A stretch of DNA of 64,000 nucleotides from Dokdonella sp. (lineage in GTDB: Bacteria > Pseudomonadota > Gammaproteobacteria > Xanthomonadales > Rhodanobacteraceae). The notes beneath the pieces were generated by a model. That model did no database searches and had not been told where the DNA came from. It worked only from the letters and a program-made list of their open reading frames with translations. This document shows positions 16,683-25,161 of the stretch, in pieces. The DNA is taken from positions 496,001-560,000 of the forward strand of contig NZ_JAGIAG010000002.1 in the NCBI RefSeq assembly GCF_017744955.1, read 5' to 3'. The translations under genes were made by a program, and so were the position numbers. The first letter of the stretch is position 1; every line of letters starts with the position of its first letter.

Positions 16683-18428
16683 TCAGTCGAAGCCGTCGGC
16701 GAAGATCCCGTCGCTGAGCGGCTGGACCTCGTAAGCGCCGATGTCGGCGGCCTCGCCGTATTCGCGCAGATAGCCTTCGCCGCGCTGGTCGTACTCCGCC
16801 GTGTACGGATTGGCGCCGTGGTCGATCGCCGGGCTGCCGGCGAGCAGGGCGTGGGTCCACGTCGGGCCGCCGTTGTCGGCGAGGGGACCGAGCAGCGGAT
16901 CGCCGGTCAGCGTGCCGGCCGGCAGGGCGACGTTCGCCGAGGCGATCAGGTTGCTCGCCCCTTCGATGGCGTGGACCGTCTCGATCTGCACCGGCGTGCC
17001 GGCGCCGAACGCCACGTTGGCGGCGACGAGGCTGCTGGTCAGGCTCAGCGCGTACGGGAACTGCGTGCCGTTGTCGGCGATGGCGGCGCCGAAGTCGGCG
17101 CGGTTCTCGGCGATGGTCGAATTGGTCAGCGTGAGCGCGCCGAAGTCGCGCGTGTACAGCGCGCCGCCTTTCAGGTTCGTACTGTTGCCGGAGATCGTCG
17201 AGTTGGCGATCAGCACCGGCACGCGCGCGACCGTGCCGAGACCGCCGCCGCCGCCACGCGTGTATTCGCCGGCCTCGCCGTCGCAGATCGCGGCGTTGCC
17301 GCTGATGGTCGAATTCACGATCGACGACGGCGCCGGCGCGGTGCGCGGCACCGACGCGATGTACACGCCGCCGCCGCTGATCGCGCTGAAATAGACGCCT
17401 TGCTCGCCGGCGCCGGTGCCCGGCGTTCCCTGCACGCGATTGCCTGAGACCGTGCTGCGATCCATGATCACCGTCATCGGCGAACCGACGCCGCCGCCCT
17501 TGGCGTAGGCGTCCTTCGCCGCGGTCACTTGTACGTCGACGCCGCTGACCGTGCTGCCGGTCAGCACCACGCCGTACATGCCGAACACGCCGCCGCCGAA
17601 CACGCCGGCGTAGGCGGTGGTGGTGTGCGCGTCGACGTCGGCGCCGAGGACGCGCGTGTCGGTCAGGTACACCGCGCCGCCGGCGATCGCGCCGCCGACG
17701 ATGGTCGCGGACAGATCGTCGGCCTGCGCCGAGGCGGTGGCGTCGCTGACGATGCTGTTGACCAGGGTCGTCGCGCCGGTCGCGTTGATCGCGGCGCCAT
17801 GCACGCTCTTGCCGCTCGCGCTGCAATGGTTGACGACGCTGTTGCTGATAGTGACGTACTGCTCGGCCAGCACGCAGCCGCCGGCGGCCAGGCTGGCGTA
17901 GGTGCCCGGCCCGTCGTAGACGTAGGAACCGTTGCGCACGGTCAGGCCGTCGATGGTCAGCTTGCCGGCGCTGCCCATCAGCGCGATCGCGCGATCGTTG
18001 CCGCCGGCGTCGATGGCCAACTGATCGGCGCCGGGGCCGTTCAAGGTGAGGTAGTCCACGCCGCTGATCAGTGCGCCGCTGGTCAGACTGATCGTGCTGC
18101 AGCTGAGCGCCGTCAGGTCGATGACGTCGCCGGAGACCGCCTGGGTAAAGGCTTCGCGCAGCGAGCCGGGGCCGCTGTCGTCGCAATTGGACACGATGAC
18201 GGTGCCGGCCGGCCGGTCGGGGGCTGTCGGCAGCGGGCCGTGGCGCAGCAGGAACTGCCGTTCGATCGCTGCGCGTTGTTCGCGCTGGACGGCGACGAAC
18301 CGTTCCGCGTCGAACGCGCCTGCGGGTGCGGCGACAGCCGATGCGCCGGCCAAGCTGGCGCCGAGCGCGATCGCCAGTGCAGCGACGAGAGGAGTCTTGC
18401 GGGTGTGCTTGCTGCCGGTGAACGTCAT
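16683..18428 (-). CDS. Secreted right-handed beta-helix protein
   Basis: The 581-residue product begins with a signal peptide (about residues 1-34, TPLVAALAIALGASLAGASAVAAP) and an N-terminal stretch VSNCDDSGPGSLREA, typical of bacterial polymorphic-outer-membrane-like or CSLREA-type proteins. The middle is a series of imperfect repeats built on xLTNSTIxxNxA, the pattern of a parallel beta-helix, and the C-terminal part has GPLADNGGPTWTHALLAGSPAIDHG, also common in that class. It ends in IFADGFD, a short C-terminal tail seen on many Lysobacterales secreted proteins. No catalytic residues are recognised; function unknown, probably surface or extracellular. Confidence 0.87.
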   Translation of the reverse strand: MTFTGSKHTRKTPLVAALAIALGASLAGASAVAAPAGAFDAERFVAVQREQRAAIERQFLLRHGPLPTAPDRPAGTVIVSNCDDSGPGSLREAFTQAVSGDVIDLTALSCSTISLTSGALISGVDYLTLNGPGADQLAIDAGGNDRAIALMGSAGKLTIDGLTVRNGSYVYDGPGTYASLAAGGCVLAEQYVTISNSVVNHCSASGKSVHGAAINATGATTLVNSIVSDATASAQADDLSATIVGGAIAGGAVYLTDTRVLGADVDAHTTTAYAGVFGGGVFGMYGVVLTGSTVSGVDVQVTAAKDAYAKGGGVGSPMTVIMDRSTVSGNRVQGTPGTGAGEQGVYFSAISGGGVYIASVPRTAPAPSSIVNSTISGNAAICDGEAGEYTRGGGGGLGTVARVPVLIANSTISGNSTNLKGGALYTRDFGALTLTNSTIAENRADFGAAIADNGTQFPYALSLTSSLVAANVAFGAGTPVQIETVHAIEGASNLIASANVALPAGTLTGDPLLGPLADNGGPTWTHALLAGSPAIDHGANPYTAEYDQRGEGYLREYGEAADIGAYEVQPLSDGIFADGFD

Positions 18429-18534
18429 GAGGGGATCCGCGCGAATCGAAGCCGATATTGCAGCAATCCGGCGGCGCCCGCGCTTGACGGTTTCATGATT
18501 TCGGCGTGACCAAGCGTGACTGAATTGCGTCGCC

Positions 18535-18987
18535 TCAGGCGGACGGGAGGTCGAGCGCCGCGCGCGCATGCTGCTTGACCGCCGCCAGCATCGAGGCGAG
18601 GCCGTTCGAGCGCGTCGGCGACAGATGCTTGGCGAGGCCGATTGCCTCGACGAAGCGCGGCTCGGTGGCCAGGATCTCGGTAGCCGCGCGGCCGGAGTAG
18701 ACGCGCAGCAGCAGGGCGATCAGGCCGGAGACGATCGAGGAATCGCTGACCGCGCGGAAGTCGAGCCGCTTCGCGTCGCCCTCGGCGACCAGCCAGACCT
18801 GCGACTGGCAGCCCTGCACGCGGTTGGCCTCGGTCTTGTCGGCGTCGGTCAGCGGCGGCAGCTTGCGGCCGAGGTCGATCAGGTACTGGTAGCGCTCGGT
18901 CCAGTCGCCGAAGAACGCGAATTCCTCGGCGATCGCGGCTTGTGCCAGCTCGGCGCTGGCTTCGGCGGGGTCAGGCGGCGCGTTCAT
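18535..18987 (-). CDS. sufE: Cysteine desulfuration protein SufE
   Basis: A 150-residue sulfur-acceptor protein that takes persulfide sulfur from the desulfurase SufS for Fe-S cluster assembly. The acceptor is Cys60 in [12 protein letters not shown]. The ending [18 protein letters not shown] is characteristic. The start overlaps the 3' end of cysS by 17 bases. No other suf genes are in the window. Confidence 0.95.
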   Translation of the reverse strand: MNAPPDPAEASAELAQAAIAEEFAFFGDWTERYQYLIDLGRKLPPLTDADKTEANRVQGCQSQVWLVAEGDAKRLDFRAVSDSSIVSGLIALLLRVYSGRAATEILATEPRFVEAIGLAKHLSPTRSNGLASMLAAVKQHARAALDLPSA

Positions 18988-20371
18988 CGGATTTCACGAG
19001 CTTCCAGCGTGGGCCTTGCGGAGTGTCTTCGACCACGACGCCGATCGCCAGCAACTGGTCGCGCAGGCGATCGGCCTCGGCGAAGTTGCGCGCCTGCTTG
19101 GCCGCGGTGCGCTCGCCGACGAGGCGTTCGATTTCGGCGGTGTCCAGCTCGACGCCGACGGCCTGCTTGAACCAGGCTTCCGGGTCCTGTTGCAACAGGC
19201 CGAGCAGTTCGCCGCCGGCGAGCAGGGCGGCCTTGGCCGCGCCGCGCTCGGCTGGCGTCTTCGCCGCGCGCGCGGCATCGGCGAGCCTGGCCAGCACGGC
19301 GAACGCAGCCGGCGTGTTCAGGTCGTCGAGCAGGGCGGCCTCGACCTCGCCGGCGCCGGAGCCGGCGTCGGCCGCGGTCGGTACGTCGGCCAGGTCGCGC
19401 AGCAGGTTGTACCAGCCGTCCAGCGTCGCGCGCGCCTGTTGCAGGGTCGTGTCGGACCAGTCCAGCGGCTGCCGGTAGTGCGCCTTCAACAGCAGGAAGC
19501 GCAGCACCTCGGCCGGATGCTGTTCGAGCAGTTCGTGCAACACGAGCACGTTGCCGAGCGACTTCGACATCTTCTTGCCGTCGAAGGTGAGCATGCCGTT
19601 GTGCAGCCAGTAGCGCGCAAAGGTCTTGCCGCCGTGCGCGCAGGTGCTCTGCGCGATCTCGTTCTCGTGGTGCGGAAACATCAGATCGTTGCCGCCGGCG
19701 TGGATGTCGATCGTCTCGCCGAGGTGCTTCTCGGCCATCGCCGAGCACTCGATGTGCCAGCCCGGGCGGCCGCGGCCCCAGGGGCTGTCCCAGCCGGGCA
19801 GGTCGGGGGTGGACGGCTTCCACAGCACGAAATCGGCCGGGTTCTTCTTGTACGGCGCCACCTCGACGCGTGCGCCGGCGATCATATCCTCGGTCGAGCG
19901 GCCGGAGAGGCGGCCGTAGTCGCCGAAGGTGGCGACGTCGAACAGCACGTGCCCTTCCGCCGCGTAGGCGTGGCCGGAGGCGATCAGTCGCTCGCACATC
20001 GCGACGATCTCGCCGATGTGCGCGGTCGCGTGCGGGATCACGTCCGGCACGTCGGCGCCGAGCTTGGCCATGTCGTCGCGATACGCGTCGGTGTAGCGCG
20101 CGGTGATGCGGTCGATCGGTACGCCGGCTTCTTTCGCGGCGGCGTTGATCTTGTCGTCGACGTCGGTGATATTGCGGGCGTAGACGACGTTCGGATAGAG
20201 GCGCTTCAACAGGCGGGCGAGCAGGCCGAACACGACCGGCGGACGCGCGTTGCCGATGTGGACGTAGTTGTAGACGGTCGGGCCGCAGACGTACATCGTC
20301 ACGCGGTTCGGATCGGCAGGAACGAAGTCTTCGGTGCGGCGGGTCAGGCTGTTGTGGAGTCGCAGTGGCAT
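18971..20371 (-). CDS. cysS: Cysteinyl-tRNA synthetase
   Basis: A class I synthetase of 466 residues, normal for bacterial CysRS. It has the signature HIGN (38-41), the zinc Cys29 in [12 protein letters not shown], the zinc/substrate motif [12 protein letters not shown] with HENEIAQS, and KMSKS. It is followed by sufE with a 17-base overlap. Confidence 0.97.
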   Translation of the reverse strand: MPLRLHNSLTRRTEDFVPADPNRVTMYVCGPTVYNYVHIGNARPPVVFGLLARLLKRLYPNVVYARNITDVDDKINAAAKEAGVPIDRITARYTDAYRDDMAKLGADVPDVIPHATAHIGEIVAMCERLIASGHAYAAEGHVLFDVATFGDYGRLSGRSTEDMIAGARVEVAPYKKNPADFVLWKPSTPDLPGWDSPWGRGRPGWHIECSAMAEKHLGETIDIHAGGNDLMFPHHENEIAQSTCAHGGKTFARYWLHNGMLTFDGKKMSKSLGNVLVLHELLEQHPAEVLRFLLLKAHYRQPLDWSDTTLQQARATLDGWYNLLRDLADVPTAADAGSGAGEVEAALLDDLNTPAAFAVLARLADAARAAKTPAERGAAKAALLAGGELLGLLQQDPEAWFKQAVGVELDTAEIERLVGERTAAKQARNFAEADRLRDQLLAIGVVVEDTPQGPRWKLVKSDERAA

Positions 20372-20592
20372 GGCTGGGCCTCGATCGGTCGTCGATGATA
20401 GCAGGGCGTTTCGGCGCCGCCGTCGACGGAAGGCGGTTTTCTGAATGTTAGGAATGGCTTAGGCGTGGGTTCAGCGATCGGCTGTTGTAATCGCGCCGGA
20501 AAACCTGATGGGCCCCTGCACAGTTGGACACCCAAACCGGCGACGACCGGTGGTGAAGACCCACACGAGAGAGCCTTTCGCTGGAGACGGTA

Positions 20593-21138
20593 ATGAAGAA
20601 GATGGTGTTCGCCGCGATCGCGGTGGTCCTGGCGGGAACCCAGGTCCACGCGCAGGATCGCGGTTACGACCGAGGCGGTCCCGACGATTCGGACAATGTC
20701 AAGGTCGCCTGGGCTGACGTGCTGCGCGTCGATCCGATCTACGACCGGGTGGTCAGCTCGCCGCGCGAAGTCTGCGAGGACGTGCCGGTCGACCGCCGCG
20801 TCGACAACGGCGGCAACCGCGCAGCGGGTACCGTGCTCGGTGCGATCGTCGGCGGCGTGCTCGGCAATACGGTCGGCAAGGGTGACGGTCGCAAGGCAGC
20901 GACGGTCGCCGGAGCGGTCATCGGCGGTGCGGTCGGCAACAACGTGGCCAAGGGCGACGGCGGCTACTACGCCGACACCGAACGCCATTGCCGCATGATC
21001 GAGGACCGCAGCGACGAGCGTCGCGTGGTCGCCTACGACGTGCAGTACCGCTACCGCGGCGACGTCTACATGTCGCGACTGAACTACGATCCGGGTGACC
21101 GGTTGCGGGTGCGCGTCAGCGTCGCGCCGGCCGAGTAG
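20593..21138 (+). CDS. Glycine-zipper 2TM domain envelope protein
   Basis: A 181-residue secreted protein with a signal peptide (residues 1-20, ending TQVHAQ). It has a double glycine zipper at about 76-118 (GTVLGAIVGGVLGNTVGKG and VAGAVIGGAVGNNVAKG), as in Rickettsia 17-kDa antigen and SlyB-like proteins, and a C-terminal domain with YDVQYRYRGDVYMSRLNYDPG. Zipper segments of this kind insert in or associate with the outer membrane. It is monocistronic: the 221 bases before it contain a candidate -10 (TGTAAT, 20486-20491) and a terminator follows at 21162. Confidence 0.88.
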   Translation: MKKMVFAAIAVVLAGTQVHAQDRGYDRGGPDDSDNVKVAWADVLRVDPIYDRVVSSPREVCEDVPVDRRVDNGGNRAAGTVLGAIVGGVLGNTVGKGDGRKAATVAGAVIGGAVGNNVAKGDGGYYADTERHCRMIEDRSDERRVVAYDVQYRYRGDVYMSRLNYDPGDRLRVRVSVAPAE

Positions 21139-21161
21139 GCGGTTGCGCACTTTTCTTGAAG

Positions 21162-21190
21162 ACGACCGGGCCTGGCCCGGTCGTTTCGTT
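21162..21190 (+). terminator. Rho-independent terminator after the glycine-zipper gene
   Basis: A perfect 9-bp stem (ACGACCGGG at 21162-21170, CCCGGTCGT at 21176-21184) with loop CCTGG and tail TTCGTTT, 24 bases after the stop. Confidence 0.85.
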
Positions 21191-21247
21191 TGCGGCATTC
21201 GCGGCGACGTATTGCGCTGCATCACATTTGCCGTTAACGTTCGCCGC

Positions 21248-21352
21248 ATGCAGAACGTCGCCCTCCAGCCGCAGATCGTCACCAGCGCCCGCATGGCCGC
21301 TGGCATGACTTCGCGCGCGCGCCGACCGGAAACCTTCACTTCCGCCGGGTAG
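21248..21352 (+). other. Possible leader peptide frame before argF'
   Basis: In the 377 bases between the glycine-zipper gene and argF' there is a 34-codon frame (ATG 21248, TAG 21350) with an arginine-rich stretch near its end (TSRARRPE). It is followed 32 bases later by a perfect hairpin-plus-T-tract at 21385-21416. This is the order expected of an attenuation leader, but arginine codons are common at this GC content and no clear ribosome-binding site is seen. Speculative. Confidence 0.2.
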
Positions 21353-21384
21353 GCTGTCGCACGTCTGCAATGTGATTCGACGAC

Positions 21385-21416
21385 AAAACCCGGCCTTTGC
21401 GCCGGGTTTTTGTTTT
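21385..21416 (+). terminator. Strong hairpin terminator in the argF' leader region
   Basis: AAAACCCGGC (21385-21394) pairs perfectly with GCCGGGTTTT (21401-21410), loop CTTTGC, followed by TGTTTT. The flanking A and T runs let it work in both directions. It stands 100 bases before argF' with no gene between it and the previous terminator, so it either insulates the operon or acts as an attenuator. Confidence 0.85.
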
Positions 21417-21515
21417 GCGCGTTTTTGCGGCTCTCGATATACCGGTGTGCAAGTCCGTCCACGCAAGAAAAGCCGGCTTTTCCATGGCCGGAATCCCCAC
21501 CAACGGCAGGCTTCG

Positions 21516-22547
21516 ATGACGATTCGACATTTCCTCAGTACGCAAGACTGGACCCGCCCCGAACTGGATGCGCTGCTCGAGCAGGCCGCGGCGTTCAAGC
21601 GCGACAAGCTCGGCCGCCAGCTCCAGGGCCGGTCGATCGCGTTGCTGTTCTTCAATCCGTCGATGCGCACGCGCACGAGTTTCGAGCTCGGCGCGTTCCA
21701 GCTCGGCGGCCACGCGATCGTGCTGGCGCCCGGCAAGGACGCCTGGCCGATCGAATTCGATTTCGGCACGGTCATGGACGGCGACACCGAGGAGCACATC
21801 GCCGAGGTCGCGCGGGTGCTGTCGCGCTACGTCGATCTGATCGGCGTGCGCGCGTTCCCGAAGTTCCAGGATTGGTCGGTCGATCGCGAGGACCGCGTGA
21901 TCCACGCGTTCGCGAAGTATTCGACCGTGCCGGTGATCAACATGGAGACGATCACGCACCCGATGCAGGAACTGGCGCACATCCAGGCCCTGCAGCAACA
22001 TTTCGGCAGTGCCGATCTAAGTGGCAAGAAGTACGTCCTGACCTGGACCTACCACCCGCGCCCGCTCAACACCGCGGTGGCGAATTCCGCGTTGCAGATC
22101 GCCACGCGCTACGGCATGGACGTGACCTTGCTGTGCCCGACGCCGGAATACCTGCTCGACTCGCGCTACATGGATTTCGCGCGCGCCAATGTGGCCGAGA
22201 ACGGCGGTTCGCTGACGATCAGCCATGATCCCGCGGACGCGTACCGCGGCGCGCAGGTCGTCTACGCGAAGAGCTGGGGCGCGCTGCCGTATTTCGGCCG
22301 CTGGGCCGACGAGAAACCGATCCGCGACGCGCACAAGCACTTCATCGTCGACGAAGCGAAGATGGCCCTGACCGACGGCGGCGTGTTCAGCCACTGCCTG
22401 CCGCTGCGCCGCAACGTCAAGGCGACCGACGCGGTGATGGATTCGCCGGCGTGCATCGCGATCGACGAGGCGGAGAATCGGTTGCATGTGCAGAAGGCGG
22501 TGATGGCTGCCCTGGCGGGCGGGTCAGCGGCGAGCGGTGAGCGGTGA
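21516..22547 (+). CDS. argF': N-acetyl-L-ornithine carbamoyltransferase
   Basis: This is the AOTCase of the Xanthomonas-type arginine pathway, which carbamoylates N-acetylornithine to N-acetylcitrulline. The 343-residue protein has the carbamoyl-phosphate motif SMRTRTS (49-55), HPMQE (148-152) instead of the HPTQ of ordinary OTCase, and FSHCLPLRRNVKATDAVMDS near the C-terminus. Glu92, the residue that separates acetyl- from succinyl-ornithine specificity in Xanthomonas campestris AOTCase, is present (GDTEEH). The last codons (GGSAASGER) are encoded by heptamer repeats that continue into the intergenic region. Confidence 0.96.
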   Translation: MTIRHFLSTQDWTRPELDALLEQAAAFKRDKLGRQLQGRSIALLFFNPSMRTRTSFELGAFQLGGHAIVLAPGKDAWPIEFDFGTVMDGDTEEHIAEVARVLSRYVDLIGVRAFPKFQDWSVDREDRVIHAFAKYSTVPVINMETITHPMQELAHIQALQQHFGSADLSGKKYVLTWTYHPRPLNTAVANSALQIATRYGMDVTLLCPTPEYLLDSRYMDFARANVAENGGSLTISHDPADAYRGAQVVYAKSWGALPYFGRWADEKPIRDAHKHFIVDEAKMALTDGGVFSHCLPLRRNVKATDAVMDSPACIAIDEAENRLHVQKAVMAALAGGSAASGER

Positions 22548-22558
22548 GCGGTGAGCGG
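22522..22558 (+). repeat. Heptamer tandem repeat GGTGAGC, end of argF'
   Basis: Five tandem units (GGTCAGC, GGCGAGC, then three GGTGAGC) plus GG span the 3' end of argF' and the intergenic region. An inverted block of the same heptamer lies at 22640-22668 in the start of argG. Confidence 0.9.
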
Positions 22559-22622
22559 AAAAAGCAACTGCACGCCCACGGCCTCGACCTGATTTTTTCG
22601 ACGAATCACAGGACTCCACTCA

Positions 22623-23852
22623 ATGGCTACGCACTCCGACCGCTCACCGCTCGCCGCTCACCGCTCACAAGACATCGTCCTCGCCTTCTCCGGCGGCCTG
22701 GACACCAGCTTCTGCGTCCCGTACCTGAAGGAACGCGGCTGGGCCGTGCATACCGTGTTCGCCGATACCGGCGGCGTCGATGCGCAGGAGCGCGCCTACA
22801 TCGAACAGCGCGCGCACGAACTCGGCGTCGCCTCGCATCGCACCGTCGACGGCGGTCCGGCGATCTGGAGCGGCTTCGTCAAGCCGTTCGTCTGGGCCGG
22901 CGAGGGGTACCAGGGCCAGTATCCGCTGCTCGTTTCCGATCGCTACCTGATCGTCGACGCGGCGCTCCAGCGCGCCGCCGAACTCGGCACGCGCGCGATC
23001 GCGCACGGCTGCACCGGCATGGGCAACGACCAGGTGCGCTTCGATCTCGCGGTGAAGGCGCAGGGCGACTACGAGATCGTCGCGCCGATCCGCGAGATCC
23101 AGAAGGAGCACACCGAAGTCCGCGCCTACGAGCAGAAATACCTCGAAGAACGCGGCTTCGGCGTGCGCGCGAAGCAGAAGAGCTACACCATCAACGAGAA
23201 CCTGCTCGGCGTGACCATGTCCGGCGGCGAGATCGACCGCTGGCAGGCGCCGGGCGCCGGCGCGGTCGGCTGGTGCAAGCCGCGCGCGGAATGGCCGTCC
23301 GCGCCGTTGCGTCTGCGCCTCGGCTTCGCCGGCGGCGAAGCGGTCACGCTCGACGGCGAGAAGATCGAAGGTCACGTGTTGCTGGCCCGGCTCAACGAGC
23401 GACTGGCGCCCTACGGCGTCGGTCGTGGTCTCTACACCGGCGACACCACGATCGGCCTCAAGGGCCGCATCGTGTTCGAGGCGCCCGGGATGACCGCCTT
23501 GCTGGTCGCGCACCGCGCCTTGGAGGAAGCGGTGCTGACCAAGCAGCAGAACCGCTTCAAGCCCGAGATCGCGCGCAAATGGGTCGAGCTGGTCTACGAA
23601 GGCTTCTTCCACGACCCGCTGAAGACCGACCTCGAAGCGTTTCTGGCGTCGAGCCAGGCAATGGTCGCCGGCGAAGTCGTGCTGGAAACCGCCGGCGGCC
23701 GCATCGACGCGATCGCCGTCGAATCGCCGCACCTGCTCAACGCCAAAGGCGCGACCTACGCGCAGGCGGCCGACTGGGGCGTGGCTGAAGCGGAAGGCTT
23801 CATCAAGCTGTTCGGCATGAGCAGCACGTTGTGGGCCGAGGTGAATCGGTGA
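22623..23852 (+). CDS. argG: Argininosuccinate synthase
   Basis: ArgG joins citrulline and aspartate with ATP. The 409-residue protein has the P-loop-like [12 protein letters not shown] and the [14 protein letters not shown] segment of the argininosuccinate synthase family. The N-terminus has an extra segment, [12 protein letters not shown], encoded by a heptamer repeat block, before the conserved DIVLAFSGG. No alternative start exists after the repeat, and an AGGA motif sits about eight bases before ATG 22623, so the extension is almost certainly translated. In this pathway acetylcitrulline must first be deacetylated by ArgE'. Confidence 0.96.
   Translation: MATHSDRSPLAAHRSQDIVLAFSGGLDTSFCVPYLKERGWAVHTVFADTGGVDAQERAYIEQRAHELGVASHRTVDGGPAIWSGFVKPFVWAGEGYQGQYPLLVSDRYLIVDAALQRAAELGTRAIAHGCTGMGNDQVRFDLAVKAQGDYEIVAPIREIQKEHTEVRAYEQKYLEERGFGVRAKQKSYTINENLLGVTMSGGEIDRWQAPGAGAVGWCKPRAEWPSAPLRLRLGFAGGEAVTLDGEKIEGHVLLARLNERLAPYGVGRGLYTGDTTIGLKGRIVFEAPGMTALLVAHRALEEAVLTKQQNRFKPEIARKWVELVYEGFFHDPLKTDLEAFLASSQAMVAGEVVLETAGGRIDAIAVESPHLLNAKGATYAQAADWGVAEAEGFIKLFGMSSTLWAEVNR
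22640..22668 (+). repeat. argG: Inverted heptamer repeat CCGCTCA inside the start of argG
   Basis: Four units (CCGCTCA, CCGCTCG, CCGCTCA, CCGCTCA) plus C, the reverse complement of the block ending argF'. Together they could form a long stem around an 81-base loop containing the argG ribosome-binding site and start codon. Confidence 0.9.
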
Positions 23853-23868
23853 GCGGCCGGCAGTCGGA

Positions 23869-23898
23869 GGTGAGCGGTCAGCGGTCAGCGGTCAGCGG
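23869..23898 (+). repeat. Heptamer tandem repeat GGTCAGC after argG
   Basis: One GGTGAGC and three GGTCAGC units plus GG follow argG by 16 bases. The inverted partner is at 23940-23967. Confidence 0.9.
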
Positions 23899-23939
23899 AA
23901 CCAAAGGCCGCTCTCGCCGTGCGATGTCTTCCGCCTTTT

Positions 23940-23967
23940 CCGCTCACCGCTCACCGCTCACCGCTGA
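23940..23967 (+). repeat. Inverted heptamer repeat CCGCTCA before argE'
   Basis: Three CCGCTCA units and one CCGCTGA, inverted relative to the block at 23869-23898 across 41 bases. It ends 18 bases before the GTG of argE'. Confidence 0.9.
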
Positions 23968-23985
23968 CCCGATCGGGGCCTGCCT

Positions 23986-25161
23986 GTGAGCCCGCTGTTG
24001 GCCAGCACCCTGAGCCACCTGCGCGCGCTGGTCGCCTTCGACACGCGCAATCCGCCGCGCGCGATCGACGAGGGTGGCATCTTCGCGTACTTGCGCGATC
24101 AGCTCGCCGGCTTCGAGTGCACGACGACCGACCACGGCGCCGGCGCGGTCAGCCTGCTGGCGATCCGCGGCAAGCCGACCTTGCTGTTCAACGTGCACCT
24201 CGACACCGTGCCGGATTCGCCGCACTGGAGCGCGAGCCCGTTCGAGCTGCGCGTCGACGGCGACCGCGCCGTCGGCCTCGGGGCCTGCGACATCAAGGGC
24301 GCCGCTGCCGCTTTCGTCGCCGCCGCGAACGCGACGCAAGGCGACTGCGCCTTCCTGTTCACCAGCGACGAAGAAGCCAACGACGCCCGCTGCATCGCCG
24401 GCTTCCTGAGCGCCTTTCCGCGAATCGCGAATCGCGAATCGCGAATCCCGGCTTTCGACTCCGTCATCGTCGCCGAACCGACCCGCTGCGAAGCCGTGCT
24501 CGCGCACCGCGGCATCAGCTCGGTGCTGATGCGTTTCGCCGGTCGCGCGGGACACGCCTCCGGCGAACAGTCGGTGGCCGACAGCGCCTTGCACCAGGCG
24601 GTGCGCTGGAGCGCGCGCGCACTGGACCACGTCGACTCGCTGGCGCGGACGCGCTTCGGCGGTCTGACCGGGCTGCGCTTCAACATCGGCCGCATCGAAG
24701 GCGGCATCAAGGCGAACGTGATCGCGCCGACGGCCGAGCTGCGCTTCGGTTTCCGTCCGCTGCCGTCGATGGACAATGGCGAGTTGCTGGCGACGTTCCG
24801 CAGCTTCGCCGAACCCGCTGCGGTCGAGTTCACCGAGACCTTCCATGGCGGCTCGCTACCGTCCGGCGACGTCGCCGAGGCGGAGGCCAGGCGCCTCGCC
24901 GCGCGCGATCTCGCCGACGCGCTCGACATTCCGATCGGCAACGCGGTCGATTTCTGGACCGAGGCTGCACTGTTCTCGCAGGCCGGCTACACCACCTTGG
25001 TCTACGGGCCGGGCGACATCGCGCAGGCGCACACGGCCGACGAATGGGTCGCTCTGGAACAACTGCAACGCTACGCGGAAAGCATCCGAGGCATCGTCGA
25101 ACAGGGCGGCAGAGGATTGCCGCTGCTCGATTCCCGCGCTCAGGAAGGAACGCACGAGTGA
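23986..25161 (+). CDS. argE': N-acetyl-L-citrulline deacetylase (ArgE family, M20)
   Basis: A 391-residue M20-type zinc deacetylase. It has the metal motifs [16 protein letters not shown] and TSDEEAND (catalytic Glu and metal Glu), the dimerisation-domain His in [11 protein letters not shown], and HTADEW at the C-terminus. Next to AOTCase and ArgG, its expected substrate is N-acetylcitrulline, as shown for Xanthomonas. It uses a GTG start at 23986. A four-copy heptamer repeat (24421-24448) lies inside the coding sequence and encodes [11 protein letters not shown]. The stop overlaps the argB start (GTGA). Confidence 0.92.
   Translation: MSPLLASTLSHLRALVAFDTRNPPRAIDEGGIFAYLRDQLAGFECTTTDHGAGAVSLLAIRGKPTLLFNVHLDTVPDSPHWSASPFELRVDGDRAVGLGACDIKGAAAAFVAAANATQGDCAFLFTSDEEANDARCIAGFLSAFPRIANRESRIPAFDSVIVAEPTRCEAVLAHRGISSVLMRFAGRAGHASGEQSVADSALHQAVRWSARALDHVDSLARTRFGGLTGLRFNIGRIEGGIKANVIAPTAELRFGFRPLPSMDNGELLATFRSFAEPAAVEFTETFHGGSLPSGDVAEAEARRLAARDLADALDIPIGNAVDFWTEAALFSQAGYTTLVYGPGDIAQAHTADEWVALEQLQRYAESIRGIVEQGGRGLPLLDSRAQEGTHE
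24421..24448 (+). repeat. argE': Intragenic heptamer repeat CGAATCG in argE'
   Basis: Four tandem heptamers (three CGAATCG and one CGAATCC) lie inside argE', between the metal-binding half and the dimerisation region. The 28-base length is not a multiple of three, so gain or loss of one unit would shift the reading frame. Confidence 0.9.

Noticed and set aside
22522-24448. Heptamer repeats as a CRISPR array
   Set aside because: Units are contiguous 7-mers without spacers and no cas genes are present.
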